8,505 nt of DNA, from contig CAYHIW010000039.1 of NCBI GenBank assembly GCA_964356745.1, positions 1 through 8,505 of the forward strand, given 5' to 3'. The position numbers and the translations under genes are program-made. How positions within the stretch are numbered: the first letter of the stretch is position 1; each line of letters opens with the position of its first letter. Positions 1-6,360 of the stretch are shown here, piece by piece. The notes under the pieces are model-generated. The model made no database searches. It was not told the DNA's origin and saw only the letters and a list, made by a program, of their open reading frames with translations. Source of the stretch: CAYHIW01 sp964356745 (GTDB lineage Bacteria; Patescibacteriota; Microgenomatia; UBA1406; GWC2-37-13).

Positions 1-459
1 CAAATTTTTACTGAGGACGAAATTCAACAGGTATTTCCCATTCTTGAAAAAGCATCTCTTCTGATTGGTTTTAATATAAATGGTTTTGATATGCCGGTTC
101 TTCAGGCATATTACCCTGGTAAAGTTTCGCAGTTTCATACTTTTGACATTCTTGATGACATAAAAGATAAACTTCAACACAGGATCCCTCTTAACGAACT
201 CGTTTTTACCACATTGGGTAAGAAAAAATCAGGGCATGGACTCATGGCGATTGATTACTATAAAGAGAAAAAGTTTGATGAGCTTAAGCGATACTGTCTT
301 GACGATGTCATGTTGACCAAAGAGCTTTTTGACTTTGGAGTTCGTGAAGGATGCGTTTATTATCGACAGGATGTCAAGAAGACTGCAATCCCCGTAACCT
401 GGAAACAGTATTTAGAATCCGATGGAAATGCAAATACCGCGCTCACGCTCCCATTCTAA
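1..459 (+). CDS. DnaQ/RNase H-fold exonuclease-like protein (YprB-type), C-terminal fragment
   Basis: The frame is open from base 1 and ends with TAA at 457-459, so this is the last 152 codons of a gene that begins upstream. Visible residues 22-34 carry the second exonuclease motif of the DEDD superfamily (IGFNINGFDMPVL, with N25 and F29-D30). HTFDIL follows at 46-51, and a third motif at about 98-110 (YCLDDVMLTKELF) has the Y-x3-D/D pattern. This order fits the RNase H-like domain of the YprB/DnaQ type, which in the family hydrolyses nucleic acid 3'-5' using two metal ions. The first motif (DxE) would lie before the window. The tail after about residue 120 looks like a natural C-terminus. 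No helicase domain is visible, but one could lie upstream. It is not obviously linked to the copper genes, which have their own promoter directly after its stop codon. Confidence 0.75.
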   Translation, partial: QIFTEDEIQQVFPILEKASLLIGFNINGFDMPVLQAYYPGKVSQFHTFDILDDIKDKLQHRIPLNELVFTTLGKKKSGHGLMAIDYYKEKKFDELKRYCLDDVMLTKELFDFGVREGCVYYRQDVKKTAIPVTWKQYLESDGNANTALTLPF

Positions 460-460
460 C

Positions 461-490
461 TTGCAACTCTCTAATTAAGAGTCTACAATA
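461..490 (+). promoter_or_regulatory. Sigma70-type promoter of csoR and the copper operon
   Basis: TTGCAA at 461-466 and TACAAT at 485-490 form -35 and -10 hexamers 18 nt apart, starting one base after the upstream stop codon. Transcription would start near 497, giving a leader of about 13 nt that carries the csoR ribosome site. A short dyad (ACTCT 466-470, AGAGT 478-482) lies in the spacer. This is inferred from sequence match only. Confidence 0.65.
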
Positions 491-508
491 TCCCTAGAGG
501 GGGGATAT
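488..508 (+). promoter_or_regulatory. CsoR-type operator overlapping the -10 box and ribosome site
   Basis: A perfect 7-bp inverted repeat, ATATCCC (488-494) and GGGATAT (502-508), flanks a 7-nt centre with further G's. It resembles the known CsoR operator style: A/T-rich ends, C-run, short centre, G-run, A/T-rich ends. It covers the last three bases of the -10, the expected transcription start and the AGAGG ribosome site (496-500), and ends one base before the csoR ATG. A repressor bound here would block transcription, which implies autoregulation of csoR together with the downstream copper genes. No second copy was seen in the window. Confidence 0.7.
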
Positions 509-509
509 C

Positions 510-785
510 ATGGCATACAGACCAAAAAATACACAAGAACGAATATTACATCGCTTAAAGATTTCCTTAGGACATCTTAAGAAGGTCACCCTGATGGTTG
601 AAGGACAAGAATACTGCATTGACATCCTTCATCAATCACAAGCCGTTCAAAATGCGTTAAAAGAAATAGACGCACTCATTCTTGAAAATCATCTTCAGAC
701 GTGTACGTCAGATGCAATTCGTAAAGGCAAAAGCAAAGAGGCGATTGCCGAGGTCATGGAAATTTTTAAGAAAACAAATCAATAA
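510..785 (+). CDS. csoR: Copper-sensing transcriptional repressor, CsoR family
   Basis: This 91-residue all-helical regulator has the length and motifs of the CsoR/RcnR (DUF156) family. The Cu(I) ligand set is complete: C36 in GQEYC, then H61 and C65 in ENHLQTC, the C-H-C spacing of classical copper CsoR. Y35 and E81, residues implicated in coupling copper binding to loss of DNA binding, are also present. The N-terminal stretch with R11, H14, R15 and K17 would contribute to the DNA-binding surface. The start at ATG 510 is supported by AGAGG at 496-500 and by the operator next to it. In the family a tetramer represses without copper and releases DNA on binding Cu(I). The gene leads the copper cluster, 15 nt before the DUF305 gene. 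The RcnR (nickel/cobalt) and formaldehyde (FrmR) subfamilies are disfavoured by the ligand pattern and by the copA neighbour. Confidence 0.93.
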   Translation: MAYRPKNTQERILHRLKISLGHLKKVTLMVEGQEYCIDILHQSQAVQNALKEIDALILENHLQTCTSDAIRKGKSKEAIAEVMEIFKKTNQ

Positions 786-793
786 AAGGAGGT
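786..793 (+). promoter_or_regulatory. Strong ribosome binding site that fixes the DUF305 start
   Basis: AAGGAGGT at 786-793 is a near-perfect Shine-Dalgarno sequence, 7 nt before ATG 801. It overlaps the in-frame GTG at 792, which therefore is unlikely to be the start. It is the strongest SD in the window. Confidence 0.8.
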
Positions 794-800
794 GAATAAT

Positions 801-1430
801 ATGAAGAATGAAAAGGTTATTTTATATGGAATTATGGGAGCGCTTGTTGGCGTAGCAGTAACAGTGGTCGTTATTTCAAATGTAATTAATAGTAATCAAT
901 ACGGAATGATGCAGATGATGGGAATACGCATAAATAATCAAAACAATCGAATGATGAGCAATATCGATAAGCATTTTATAGAAGAGATGATTCCTCATCA
1001 TGAAGGAGCAATCGACATGGCAAAGCTAGCCTTAAATCAAGCATCCAAGCCTGAAATTAAAACATTGGCTAATAACATTATCAAAAGCCAAACCAAGGAA
1101 ATTGAACAAATGAGAGGTTGGTATAAAAACTGGTATGGTACCGATGTTCCTGAAGAAACGGGCAGAGACATAGGAATGGGACGAGGAATGATGCATGGTG
1201 GAATGATGGGGGAAGGAACCGATACAACAATCTTAAAAGAATCAAAAAACTTTGACAAAACATTTATTGACGAGATGATTCCACATCATCAAATGGCTGT
1301 TATGATGTCAAATATGTTATTAGCGGCAACAAATCGTCCAGAGATGAGAGAGTTGGGAAAAAATATCATTTCGGCTCAAACCAAGGAAATTGAACAAATG
1401 AGAGGTTGGTATGAGGCTTGGGGTTATTAA
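801..1430 (+). CDS. Membrane-anchored two-domain DUF305 protein, probable copper binder
   Basis: The 209-residue protein starts at ATG 801, chosen because GTG 792 lies inside the Shine-Dalgarno. A membrane segment spans about residues 6-27, so the rest should face outward. Two DUF305 (ferritin-like helical) repeats follow: about 55-113 and 151-209. Each has the signature EMIPHH (H66-H67 and H162-H163, exactly 96 residues apart) and ends in QTKEIEQMRGWY. The linker is rich in Met and Gly (MGMGRGMMHGGMMG at about 126-139), and another Met cluster lies at 36-40 (MMQMM). Such Met/His clusters are typical of Cu(I) binding outside the cytoplasm. DUF305 genes are often found beside copper genes, and the place between csoR and copA supports copper sequestration or hand-off. 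The exact biochemical role of the family is not established. The two halves share a 36-bp identical DNA stretch. Confidence 0.88.
   Translation: MKNEKVILYGIMGALVGVAVTVVVISNVINSNQYGMMQMMGIRINNQNNRMMSNIDKHFIEEMIPHHEGAIDMAKLALNQASKPEIKTLANNIIKSQTKEIEQMRGWYKNWYGTDVPEETGRDIGMGRGMMHGGMMGEGTDTTILKESKNFDKTFIDEMIPHHQMAVMMSNMLLAATNRPEMRELGKNIISAQTKEIEQMRGWYEAWGY
1089..1124 (+). repeat. 36-bp exact direct repeat inside the DUF305 gene, copy 1
   Basis: This stretch is base-for-base identical to 1377-1412, 288 bp (96 codons) downstream in the same frame. It encodes QTKEIEQMRGWY, the end of the first DUF305 unit. The surrounding parts of the two units share only about half of their residues. Confidence 0.95.
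1377..1412 (+). repeat. 36-bp exact direct repeat inside the DUF305 gene, copy 2
   Basis: Second copy of the repeat at 1089-1124, encoding the end of the second DUF305 unit. Identity stops at once on both sides, even at synonymous positions. This suggests local gene conversion or strong sequence constraint rather than a recent whole-domain duplication. Confidence 0.95.
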
Positions 1431-1442
1431 AACGAGTAGCGT

Positions 1443-1796
1443 ATGGATAAACTAATAGTAACTATTGGGGGTGTTCTCGGGATGTTGCTGATTTACTGGT
1501 TCTTTTTAGGTAAGAAAGACGAAGTTCATGCAGTGACTGATGAAGTAGATATTCTTGTTGAGGGTGGATATACGCCTCAAACTATTTCGATCCCTAAAGA
1601 TCAAACAGTAACGATCAACTTTTTTCGCAAGGATCCTTCTTCGTGTCTGGAAGAAGTAGTGATTCCTGAATTTAAAATAAAAAAATATCTTCCTCTCAAT
1701 CAAAAAGTTACGATTAAGATTACCGCAAAGAAAACAGGAGAATTTGGTTTTGTATGTGGTATGAATATGTATCACGGGAAAATACTAGTTATATAA
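1443..1796 (+). CDS. Membrane-anchored cupredoxin-like copper protein
   Basis: This 117-residue protein has an N-terminal membrane segment (about 4-22) and a single cupredoxin-like beta domain (about 33-117). Expected copper ligands are visible: C68 in SSCLEE, then C105, M107, M109 and H111 in CGMNMYHG close to the C-terminus. The domain resembles the small cupredoxin modules (Cupredoxin_1 type) found with bacterial copper ATPases, and it is homologous to the C-terminal domain of the protein at 4627-5925. It would hold copper on the outer face of the membrane, either receiving it from CopA or buffering it. It lies 12 nt after the DUF305 gene and 4 nt before copA, which implies one operon. There is no good Shine-Dalgarno before ATG 1443, so translation may be coupled. 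Electron transfer is an alternative role. Confidence 0.85.
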   Translation: MDKLIVTIGGVLGMLLIYWFFLGKKDEVHAVTDEVDILVEGGYTPQTISIPKDQTVTINFFRKDPSSCLEEVVIPEFKIKKYLPLNQKVTIKITAKKTGEFGFVCGMNMYHGKILVI

Positions 1797-1800
1797 TCCT

Positions 1801-4011
1801 ATGGCAGACATAAAAAAAACACTGAACATTAAAGGGATGCATTGCGCTTCATGTGTTCATCGAGTAGAAAAGGAGCTTAAAAAAGTAGGAGGAGTTAAGG
1901 AGGCTGTGGTAAATTTGGCAACCAATAAGGCTACGATTACCTGTGATGAAGTTCAGGCTTCTGACGAGAAGCTAAAAGGAGCGGTTACGCAGGCGGGTTA
2001 TGAAGCCTCTCTTTATGAAGGTGAGGAGTCTGATAAAAAACAGGAGCTGGAAAAACAAAAAGAACTAAAAAAACTATCGATTAAGGTAATCGCGAGTCTT
2101 GTATCGGGGGCTCTTTTGGTGTGGAGTGGTTTTCCCGGTTTAATGGATACGGCTCCTTCTATTTTGCAGACTTTACCAGCGCAATTTTTATTAGCAACAC
2201 CTATTCAATTTTGGGCTGGGTACGATTTTTATAGAACCGCTCTTAGCTCACTAAGACATCGCACAGCTAATATGGATACATTAGTAGCATTGGGAACTAC
2301 GGTAGCGTATGCGTATTCTGTATTTGTCAGCCTTTTTCCGAGTATTGTAATGGAAATTGGAGTGGAGAAGATGCATTATTTTGATGTTTCTGTCGTGGTA
2401 ATCGGGCTTATTCTTCTTGGTCGTTATCTTGAGGAAAAGGCAAAAGGAAAGACGTCTGAAGCAATCAAAAAACTCATAGGTCTTCAGGCTAAGACTGCGA
2501 GAGTTGTAAGAGGCGAAAAAGAAATAGACATTCCTATAAACGAAGTCAAGATTAACGACATGATAAGAGTGCGTCCAGGAGAGAAGATCCCTATTGACGG
2601 GATCATTATTGAAGGAGAATCTTCTATTGACGAGTCAATGGTTACGGGGGAAAGCATCCCGGCTGATAAGGGAAAAGGAGATGTGGTTATAGGTGCGACC
2701 ATTAATAAAACTGGTTCTTTTATTTTTAGGGCAACTAAGGTGGGGTCTAATACGATGCTTGCACAGATTATAAAACTAGTGCAAGAAGCCCAGGGTTCAA
2801 AAGCTCCTATTCAGCGTCTTGCCGATGTTATATCTTCATACTTTGTACCCATTGTACTCATGATCGCCATGGCAACTTTTGTTATTTGGTATGATTTTGG
2901 ACCAAACCCTGCATATCTTTTTGGAATGCTCAATATGGTAGCGGTTCTTATTATAGCCTGTCCTTGCGCTATGGGTTTGGCGACTCCTACTGCTATTATG
3001 GTGGGAACTGGGAAAGGTGCGGAGCATGGCATCTTAATTAAAGACGCTCAAAGTTTGGAGATTGCTAACAAGATCCAAACAATAGTGTTTGATAAAACAG
3101 GCACCCTTACAAAAGGGAAACCTGAAGTAACTGACGTTACAAGTGAAGACGTTCTTCAAATTGCGGCCTCTGTTGAAAAAGGATCGGAGCATTCTCTTGC
3201 AGAAGCAATTATTAAAGCGGCTGAAATGAAAAATCTTGTCTTGAGCAAGATCCAAAAATTCCAGGCAATTGCCGGCTACGGAGTAGAGGGAGAGTTACAG
3301 GCTAAAAGAATTGTTTTTGGTAATAGAAAATTAATGGAGAAAGAAAATATTACAATATCCAGTTCTGAAACAGAGATCGACCGTCTTGAAGGTGAGGGAA
3401 AAACAGTGATGATGCTTGCGACTCAAGGAAAACTACTTGGTCTTATTGCTGTTGCCGATACAATCAAAGATACAGCCAAAGAAGCTGTGGACGCTCTTAA
3501 AAAGAAGGGCATAGAAGTGGGTATGATTACGGGAGACAATCAAAAGACAGCGCACGCCATCGCAAAAGAATTGGGTATTACCAGAGTTTTGGCAGAAGTT
3601 CTTCCTGATCAAAAGGAGGCTGAAATAAAAAAAATTCAAGCAGAAGGAAAGATAGTAGCTATGGTTGGGGATGGTATCAATGATGCTCCAGCCTTGGTTA
3701 CGGCAGATGTAGGAATCGCCATGGGGACGGGGACCGATATTGCAATTGAAGCAGCAGACATAACTCTTATTAATAAAGATTTGCGATCGGTTGTTTCTGC
3801 AATCGAGCTTTCTAAAAAAACAATGCGAACTATCAAAATGAATCTTTTTTGGGCGTTTGGATATAACGTTATCCTCATCCCCGTTGCAGCAGGAGTCTTG
3901 TATCCTTTCTCCAAAATACTTTTAAGTCCGATATTCGCATCGGTTGCAATGGCGATGAGTTCGATCTCGGTTGTCTCTAATTCGTTACTTCTGAAAAGAC
4001 ATAAAATATGA
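1801..4011 (+). CDS. copA: Cu(I)-exporting P1B-type ATPase
   Basis: This 736-residue protein is the usual length for bacterial CopA with one metal-binding domain. An HMA domain (about 4-70) carries GMHCASC at 12-18 (C15, C18). Next come membrane helices from about residue 94, the actuator motif TGES at 282-285, the CPC transport site (C387-P388-C389), the phosphorylation motif DKTGT (D431), the SEHSL motif of the nucleotide domain (H464), TGDN at 577-580 and the hinge GDGINDAP at 623-630. The last two helices hold Y688-N689 and M717 with S721, the remaining residues of the Cu(I) subtype. All catalytic motifs are intact. It would pump Cu(I) out of the cytoplasm at the expense of ATP. The CPC, YN and MxxxS set argues against a Zn/Cd pump, and silver would probably also be accepted. 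ATG 1801 follows the previous stop by 4 nt without a clear SD, so translational coupling is likely. The gene ends in TGA. Confidence 0.96.
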   Translation: MADIKKTLNIKGMHCASCVHRVEKELKKVGGVKEAVVNLATNKATITCDEVQASDEKLKGAVTQAGYEASLYEGEESDKKQELEKQKELKKLSIKVIASLVSGALLVWSGFPGLMDTAPSILQTLPAQFLLATPIQFWAGYDFYRTALSSLRHRTANMDTLVALGTTVAYAYSVFVSLFPSIVMEIGVEKMHYFDVSVVVIGLILLGRYLEEKAKGKTSEAIKKLIGLQAKTARVVRGEKEIDIPINEVKINDMIRVRPGEKIPIDGIIIEGESSIDESMVTGESIPADKGKGDVVIGATINKTGSFIFRATKVGSNTMLAQIIKLVQEAQGSKAPIQRLADVISSYFVPIVLMIAMATFVIWYDFGPNPAYLFGMLNMVAVLIIACPCAMGLATPTAIMVGTGKGAEHGILIKDAQSLEIANKIQTIVFDKTGTLTKGKPEVTDVTSEDVLQIAASVEKGSEHSLAEAIIKAAEMKNLVLSKIQKFQAIAGYGVEGELQAKRIVFGNRKLMEKENITISSSETEIDRLEGEGKTVMMLATQGKLLGLIAVADTIKDTAKEAVDALKKKGIEVGMITGDNQKTAHAIAKELGITRVLAEVLPDQKEAEIKKIQAEGKIVAMVGDGINDAPALVTADVGIAMGTGTDIAIEAADITLINKDLRSVVSAIELSKKTMRTIKMNLFWAFGYNVILIPVAAGVLYPFSKILLSPIFASVAMAMSSISVVSNSLLLKRHKI

Positions 4012-4027
4012 GAAAGATACGAGGTCT

Positions 4028-4036
4028 TGCTATAAT
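4028..4036 (+). promoter_or_regulatory. Extended -10 promoter before the SurA-like gene
   Basis: TGC followed by a perfect TATAAT (4031-4036) forms an extended -10 element in the 30-nt gap after copA. No TTGACA-like -35 is evident at the right distance, which extended -10 promoters can tolerate. Only 5 nt separate it from ATG 4042, so the transcript would start at or next to the start codon. It would let the last two genes of the copper island be made without the CsoR-controlled promoter. Confidence 0.6.
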
Positions 4037-4041
4037 GTAAT

Positions 4042-4626
4042 ATGATAATTAAAAAAAATAAACAATCATTACTACTTCTCATTCTCATTTTCCTTGGCAT
4101 GCTCTATTACTTTAAAGGTATCTTTGTTGCAGCGATAGTTAATGGTAAACCAATCAGTCGCTTGCGAGTAATTAAAGAATTAGAAATACAAGCAGGGAAG
4201 AAAGTTCTCGACACGCTTATTACAGAGTCTCTTGTTAAAGATGCAGCCAAAAAACAAAACATTACCATTACCGACTCTGAACTGAATGACGAGTTACAGA
4301 AGATTGAAAAGTCTCTGTTAGCCCAGAAGCAAGATCTTAATGAAGCTTTAAAAGCGCAGGGATTAACAAGAGAAAGTTTAAAAGAACAAATTAAAATACA
4401 AAAAATAATAGAGAAATTATTCGCTAAAGATATAAAAGTGAGCGGTAAAGAAGTGCAAGATTTTATTGAAAAAAATAAAACAAGTATACCCGAGGGCGAA
4501 AATGAGTCTTCAATTAAAAAACAGGCGCAAATGCAACTGGCGCAAGAAAAGCTTAGTCAGAAATTCCAATCATGGATTACTGATCAACGAACCAAATCAA
4601 ACATAATTTATTTTATGGAGCAGTAA
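4042..4626 (+). CDS. Membrane-anchored SurA/PrsA N-terminal-like chaperone domain protein
   Basis: This 194-residue protein has a short basic start, a membrane segment at about 9-30 and then VAAIVNGKPISRLRVIKELE, the typical opening of SurA/PrsA/PpiD N-terminal domains. The rest is helical, with features of that family: DTLITESLVKDAAKK at about 57-71 and ITITDSELNDELQKIE at about 74-89. No parvulin peptidyl-prolyl isomerase domain is present, so it would be a chaperone-only, exported and membrane-tethered protein. There is no lipobox Cys. It sits between copA and a second copper transport gene and abuts the latter exactly. A role in folding the exported copper proteins is an inference from this position. 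A TATAAT ends 5 nt before the ATG and no SD is visible, so the mRNA is probably leaderless when made from that promoter. Confidence 0.8.
   Translation: MIIKKNKQSLLLLILIFLGMLYYFKGIFVAAIVNGKPISRLRVIKELEIQAGKKVLDTLITESLVKDAAKKQNITITDSELNDELQKIEKSLLAQKQDLNEALKAQGLTRESLKEQIKIQKIIEKLFAKDIKVSGKEVQDFIEKNKTSIPEGENESSIKKQAQMQLAQEKLSQKFQSWITDQRTKSNIIYFMEQ
4617..4620 (+). promoter_or_regulatory. Ribosome binding site for the HMA fusion gene
   Basis: GGAG at 4617-4620 lies inside the last codons of the SurA-like gene, 6 nt before ATG 4627. The upstream stop codon touches the start codon, so the two genes are translationally linked. Confidence 0.55.
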
Positions 4627-5925
4627 ATGAAAAGAAAAACTCTCTATATCAAAGGAATGCACTGTCCATCCTGCAATATCTTAGTGGAAGACAAGTGTAG
4701 GGAGTTGAAGAACGTAAAAGACGTCAAGGCAGATTTTAAAAATCAAACGGCAGAAATTACTTATAAAGGAAGTTTTAATAACGAAGCGTTAAACAGTAAA
4801 ATTCGCCAGTATGGTTATCAGATTACAGACCCATCTTCGCTAGAAACATCGAAGGAATCATTTGCAAGTAGACTTTCGCAATCTTCAGCAATATTTATTA
4901 TTTTTCTTATCGTTTTTTTCTTTGGGCAGGAGCTCAATCTTATTCCAAACTTTGATACTTCAGCTGGGTTGAGTTTGTCGTTTGTGTTTATTTTAGGACT
5001 TGTTGCCTCAACATCAACGTGCATGGCAACGTCAGGAGCCTTATTTCTGTCCACTATTGGCAAACAACGTTCTTTTATCTCTGCGATAAGTTTTAACATT
5101 GGGCGAGTTCTATCGTACGGTTTTTTTGGTTTTGTTTTGGGCTTTTTAGGTAAGTCGGTCGCTCAAAACTTCCAGCTCGGTCCAATACTCATGGTTTTTG
5201 TTGCTGTGTCGATGGTTATTATAGGACTGGACATGATGCAGCTTGTTTCTTTGCATAATTTATTCAATATTGGATTGACAAAAAATATATTTAGACGTCT
5301 CGAAAAGAGTCTTATTAAAAATCCCAAAAAAACAGCTTTGTTTCTTGGCGCAATAACTTATTTGTTACCGTGTGGATTTACTCAGTCCGTACAACTTTAT
5401 GCCATAGGTCAGGCAGATCCTTTGAAAAGTGCTCTCATTATGATGGTGTTTGCGCTTGGCACTACCCCGGCGCTTCTGGCAATTGGCGCAGCATCTTCTA
5501 TTACCAAGTCGTCGTACTATCCTCTCTTTTCAAGAGCTATGGGAGTTCTTATTTTTATGATCGGGATGTCGTATGCGACTAATACCCTATCTCTTTTTGG
5601 TGTGAATATTGGCATTGTTTCAAAACCAAACTCTGATATAAAAAATGTTTTGATTAAAGATGGAGTACAGGTTGCGACTATGAACGTTGATTCCTATGGT
5701 TATTCTCCAAGTTCTTTTACGATTAAAAAAGATGTACCGGTGCGTTGGATAGTAAACGGCAAAAACGTTTTTGGATGTCAAGGATCTTTGCAAGTTCCTG
5801 CAATTGGTCTTCAGAAGACACTTGCAACAGGAGAGAATATTATTGAGTTTACGCCGAAAGAAAAGGGTTTGATAGCATTTTCATGCAGTATGGGAATGTT
5901 CCGCGGCAACTTCCTCGTAATTTAA
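4627..5925 (+). CDS. HMA domain, DsbD/TauE-like membrane domain and cupredoxin fusion, probable copper transporter
   Basis: The 432-residue protein joins three modules. Residues 3-68 are an HMA domain with GMHCPSC at 10-16 (C13, C16) and an extra C24. Residues about 87-325 are a polytopic domain of the DsbD_2/CcdA/SafE type. Its two pseudo-symmetric halves each hold one Cys in a helix: C132 in STSTCMATSG and C249 in LLPCGFTQS. Residues about 340-432 are a cupredoxin-like domain with C384, C420, M422 and M424. The position of H111 in the smaller cupredoxin (1443-1796) is Arg here (R426). This layout is known in bacteria with copper clusters and is usually annotated as a heavy-metal transport or sulfite exporter TauE/SafE protein. 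It could pass copper across the membrane from one Cys site to the other, or move electrons as CcdA does. The direction is unknown. The gene starts right after the preceding stop and ends 5 nt before a convergent gene. Confidence 0.88.
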   Translation: MKRKTLYIKGMHCPSCNILVEDKCRELKNVKDVKADFKNQTAEITYKGSFNNEALNSKIRQYGYQITDPSSLETSKESFASRLSQSSAIFIIFLIVFFFGQELNLIPNFDTSAGLSLSFVFILGLVASTSTCMATSGALFLSTIGKQRSFISAISFNIGRVLSYGFFGFVLGFLGKSVAQNFQLGPILMVFVAVSMVIIGLDMMQLVSLHNLFNIGLTKNIFRRLEKSLIKNPKKTALFLGAITYLLPCGFTQSVQLYAIGQADPLKSALIMMVFALGTTPALLAIGAASSITKSSYYPLFSRAMGVLIFMIGMSYATNTLSLFGVNIGIVSKPNSDIKNVLIKDGVQVATMNVDSYGYSPSSFTIKKDVPVRWIVNGKNVFGCQGSLQVPAIGLQKTLATGENIIEFTPKEKGLIAFSCSMGMFRGNFLVI

Positions 5926-5930
5926 ATCTA

Positions 5931-6359
5931 CTAAGGACTTGGTGATAGAGATATAGAAGGGCTTGGTACAATCGTTGCAGAAGGAGTTGCGGTGGGAGAA
6001 GTAATTGGAGGTATGGTTGGAGTTGGCGTATTTGTTGGTCCCGGTGTTGAGGTAGGGGTGGCAGCTGGTGGAGAAGTGGGGATTGGTGTTGCGGTTGGCG
6101 CGGTTGTTACGGTTGGTGCGATTGTTGGAGTTGGACCCCCGGCTGGAGTGGGATTTTTCGTAGGAGATAGAGTTGGTTTATTTGCTAAATCAACCAACCT
6201 TTTTCTTGCGACACTTTCTCCTTGAACATCTCCTTCAGCAGTTTCCCCGGATTGAGTTATAAAGAAAATAGGTCCAAGAATAAGAAGTAAAACAACGACA
6301 AGATAAGCCAATCTTTCTAACAATGTTAGCTTGCGTACGAAGAGAAATATTTTTTGCAA
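5931..6359 (-). CDS. Single-pass membrane protein with Pro/Thr-rich extracellular tail
   Basis: The reading frame gives 142 residues from a TTG codon (6359-6357). No ATG or GTG occurs in frame after the upstream stop at 6390-6392, so the exact start is uncertain. Residues about 1-15 are basic, 18-35 form one membrane segment, 36-62 are polar, and 63-142 are low complexity, dominated by Pro, Thr, Ser and Ala (TPTPTIPP, SPTATPSA) and ending in SPSP. Such tails act as flexible, often glycosylated spacers on the cell surface and are common in proteins of candidate-phyla bacteria. No catalytic domain is seen. It converges on the copper island with a 5-nt gap and is the last of three minus-strand genes. 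The G/V-rich frame on the other strand is its mirror image and lacks any domain or start signal. Confidence 0.65.
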   Translation of the reverse strand: MQKIFLFVRKLTLLERLAYLVVVLLLILGPIFFITQSGETAEGDVQGESVARKRLVDLANKPTLSPTKNPTPAGGPTPTIAPTVTTAPTATPIPTSPPAATPTSTPGPTNTPTPTIPPITSPTATPSATIVPSPSISLSPSP

Positions 6360-6360
6360 T

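Noticed and set aside
792..800. GTG at 792 as start of the DUF305 gene
   Set aside because: The GTG overlaps the AAGGAGGT ribosome site, which is spaced correctly for ATG 801.
4009..4011. TGA read as an amino acid, as in some candidate phyla
   Set aside because: copA ends at the expected family length at this TGA, and the Asp-rich gene also ends in TGA. No gene needs recoding.
3636..4100. 154-residue minus-strand frame opposite the end of copA
   Set aside because: copA is intact with all motifs through this region. The antisense frame has no domain and is a shadow.
5992..6225. Open frame on the + strand rich in Gly and Val
   Set aside because: It is the mirror of Pro/Thr/Ala codons in the minus-strand gene, has no start signal or recognisable domain, and the minus strand gives a sensible membrane anchor plus tail.
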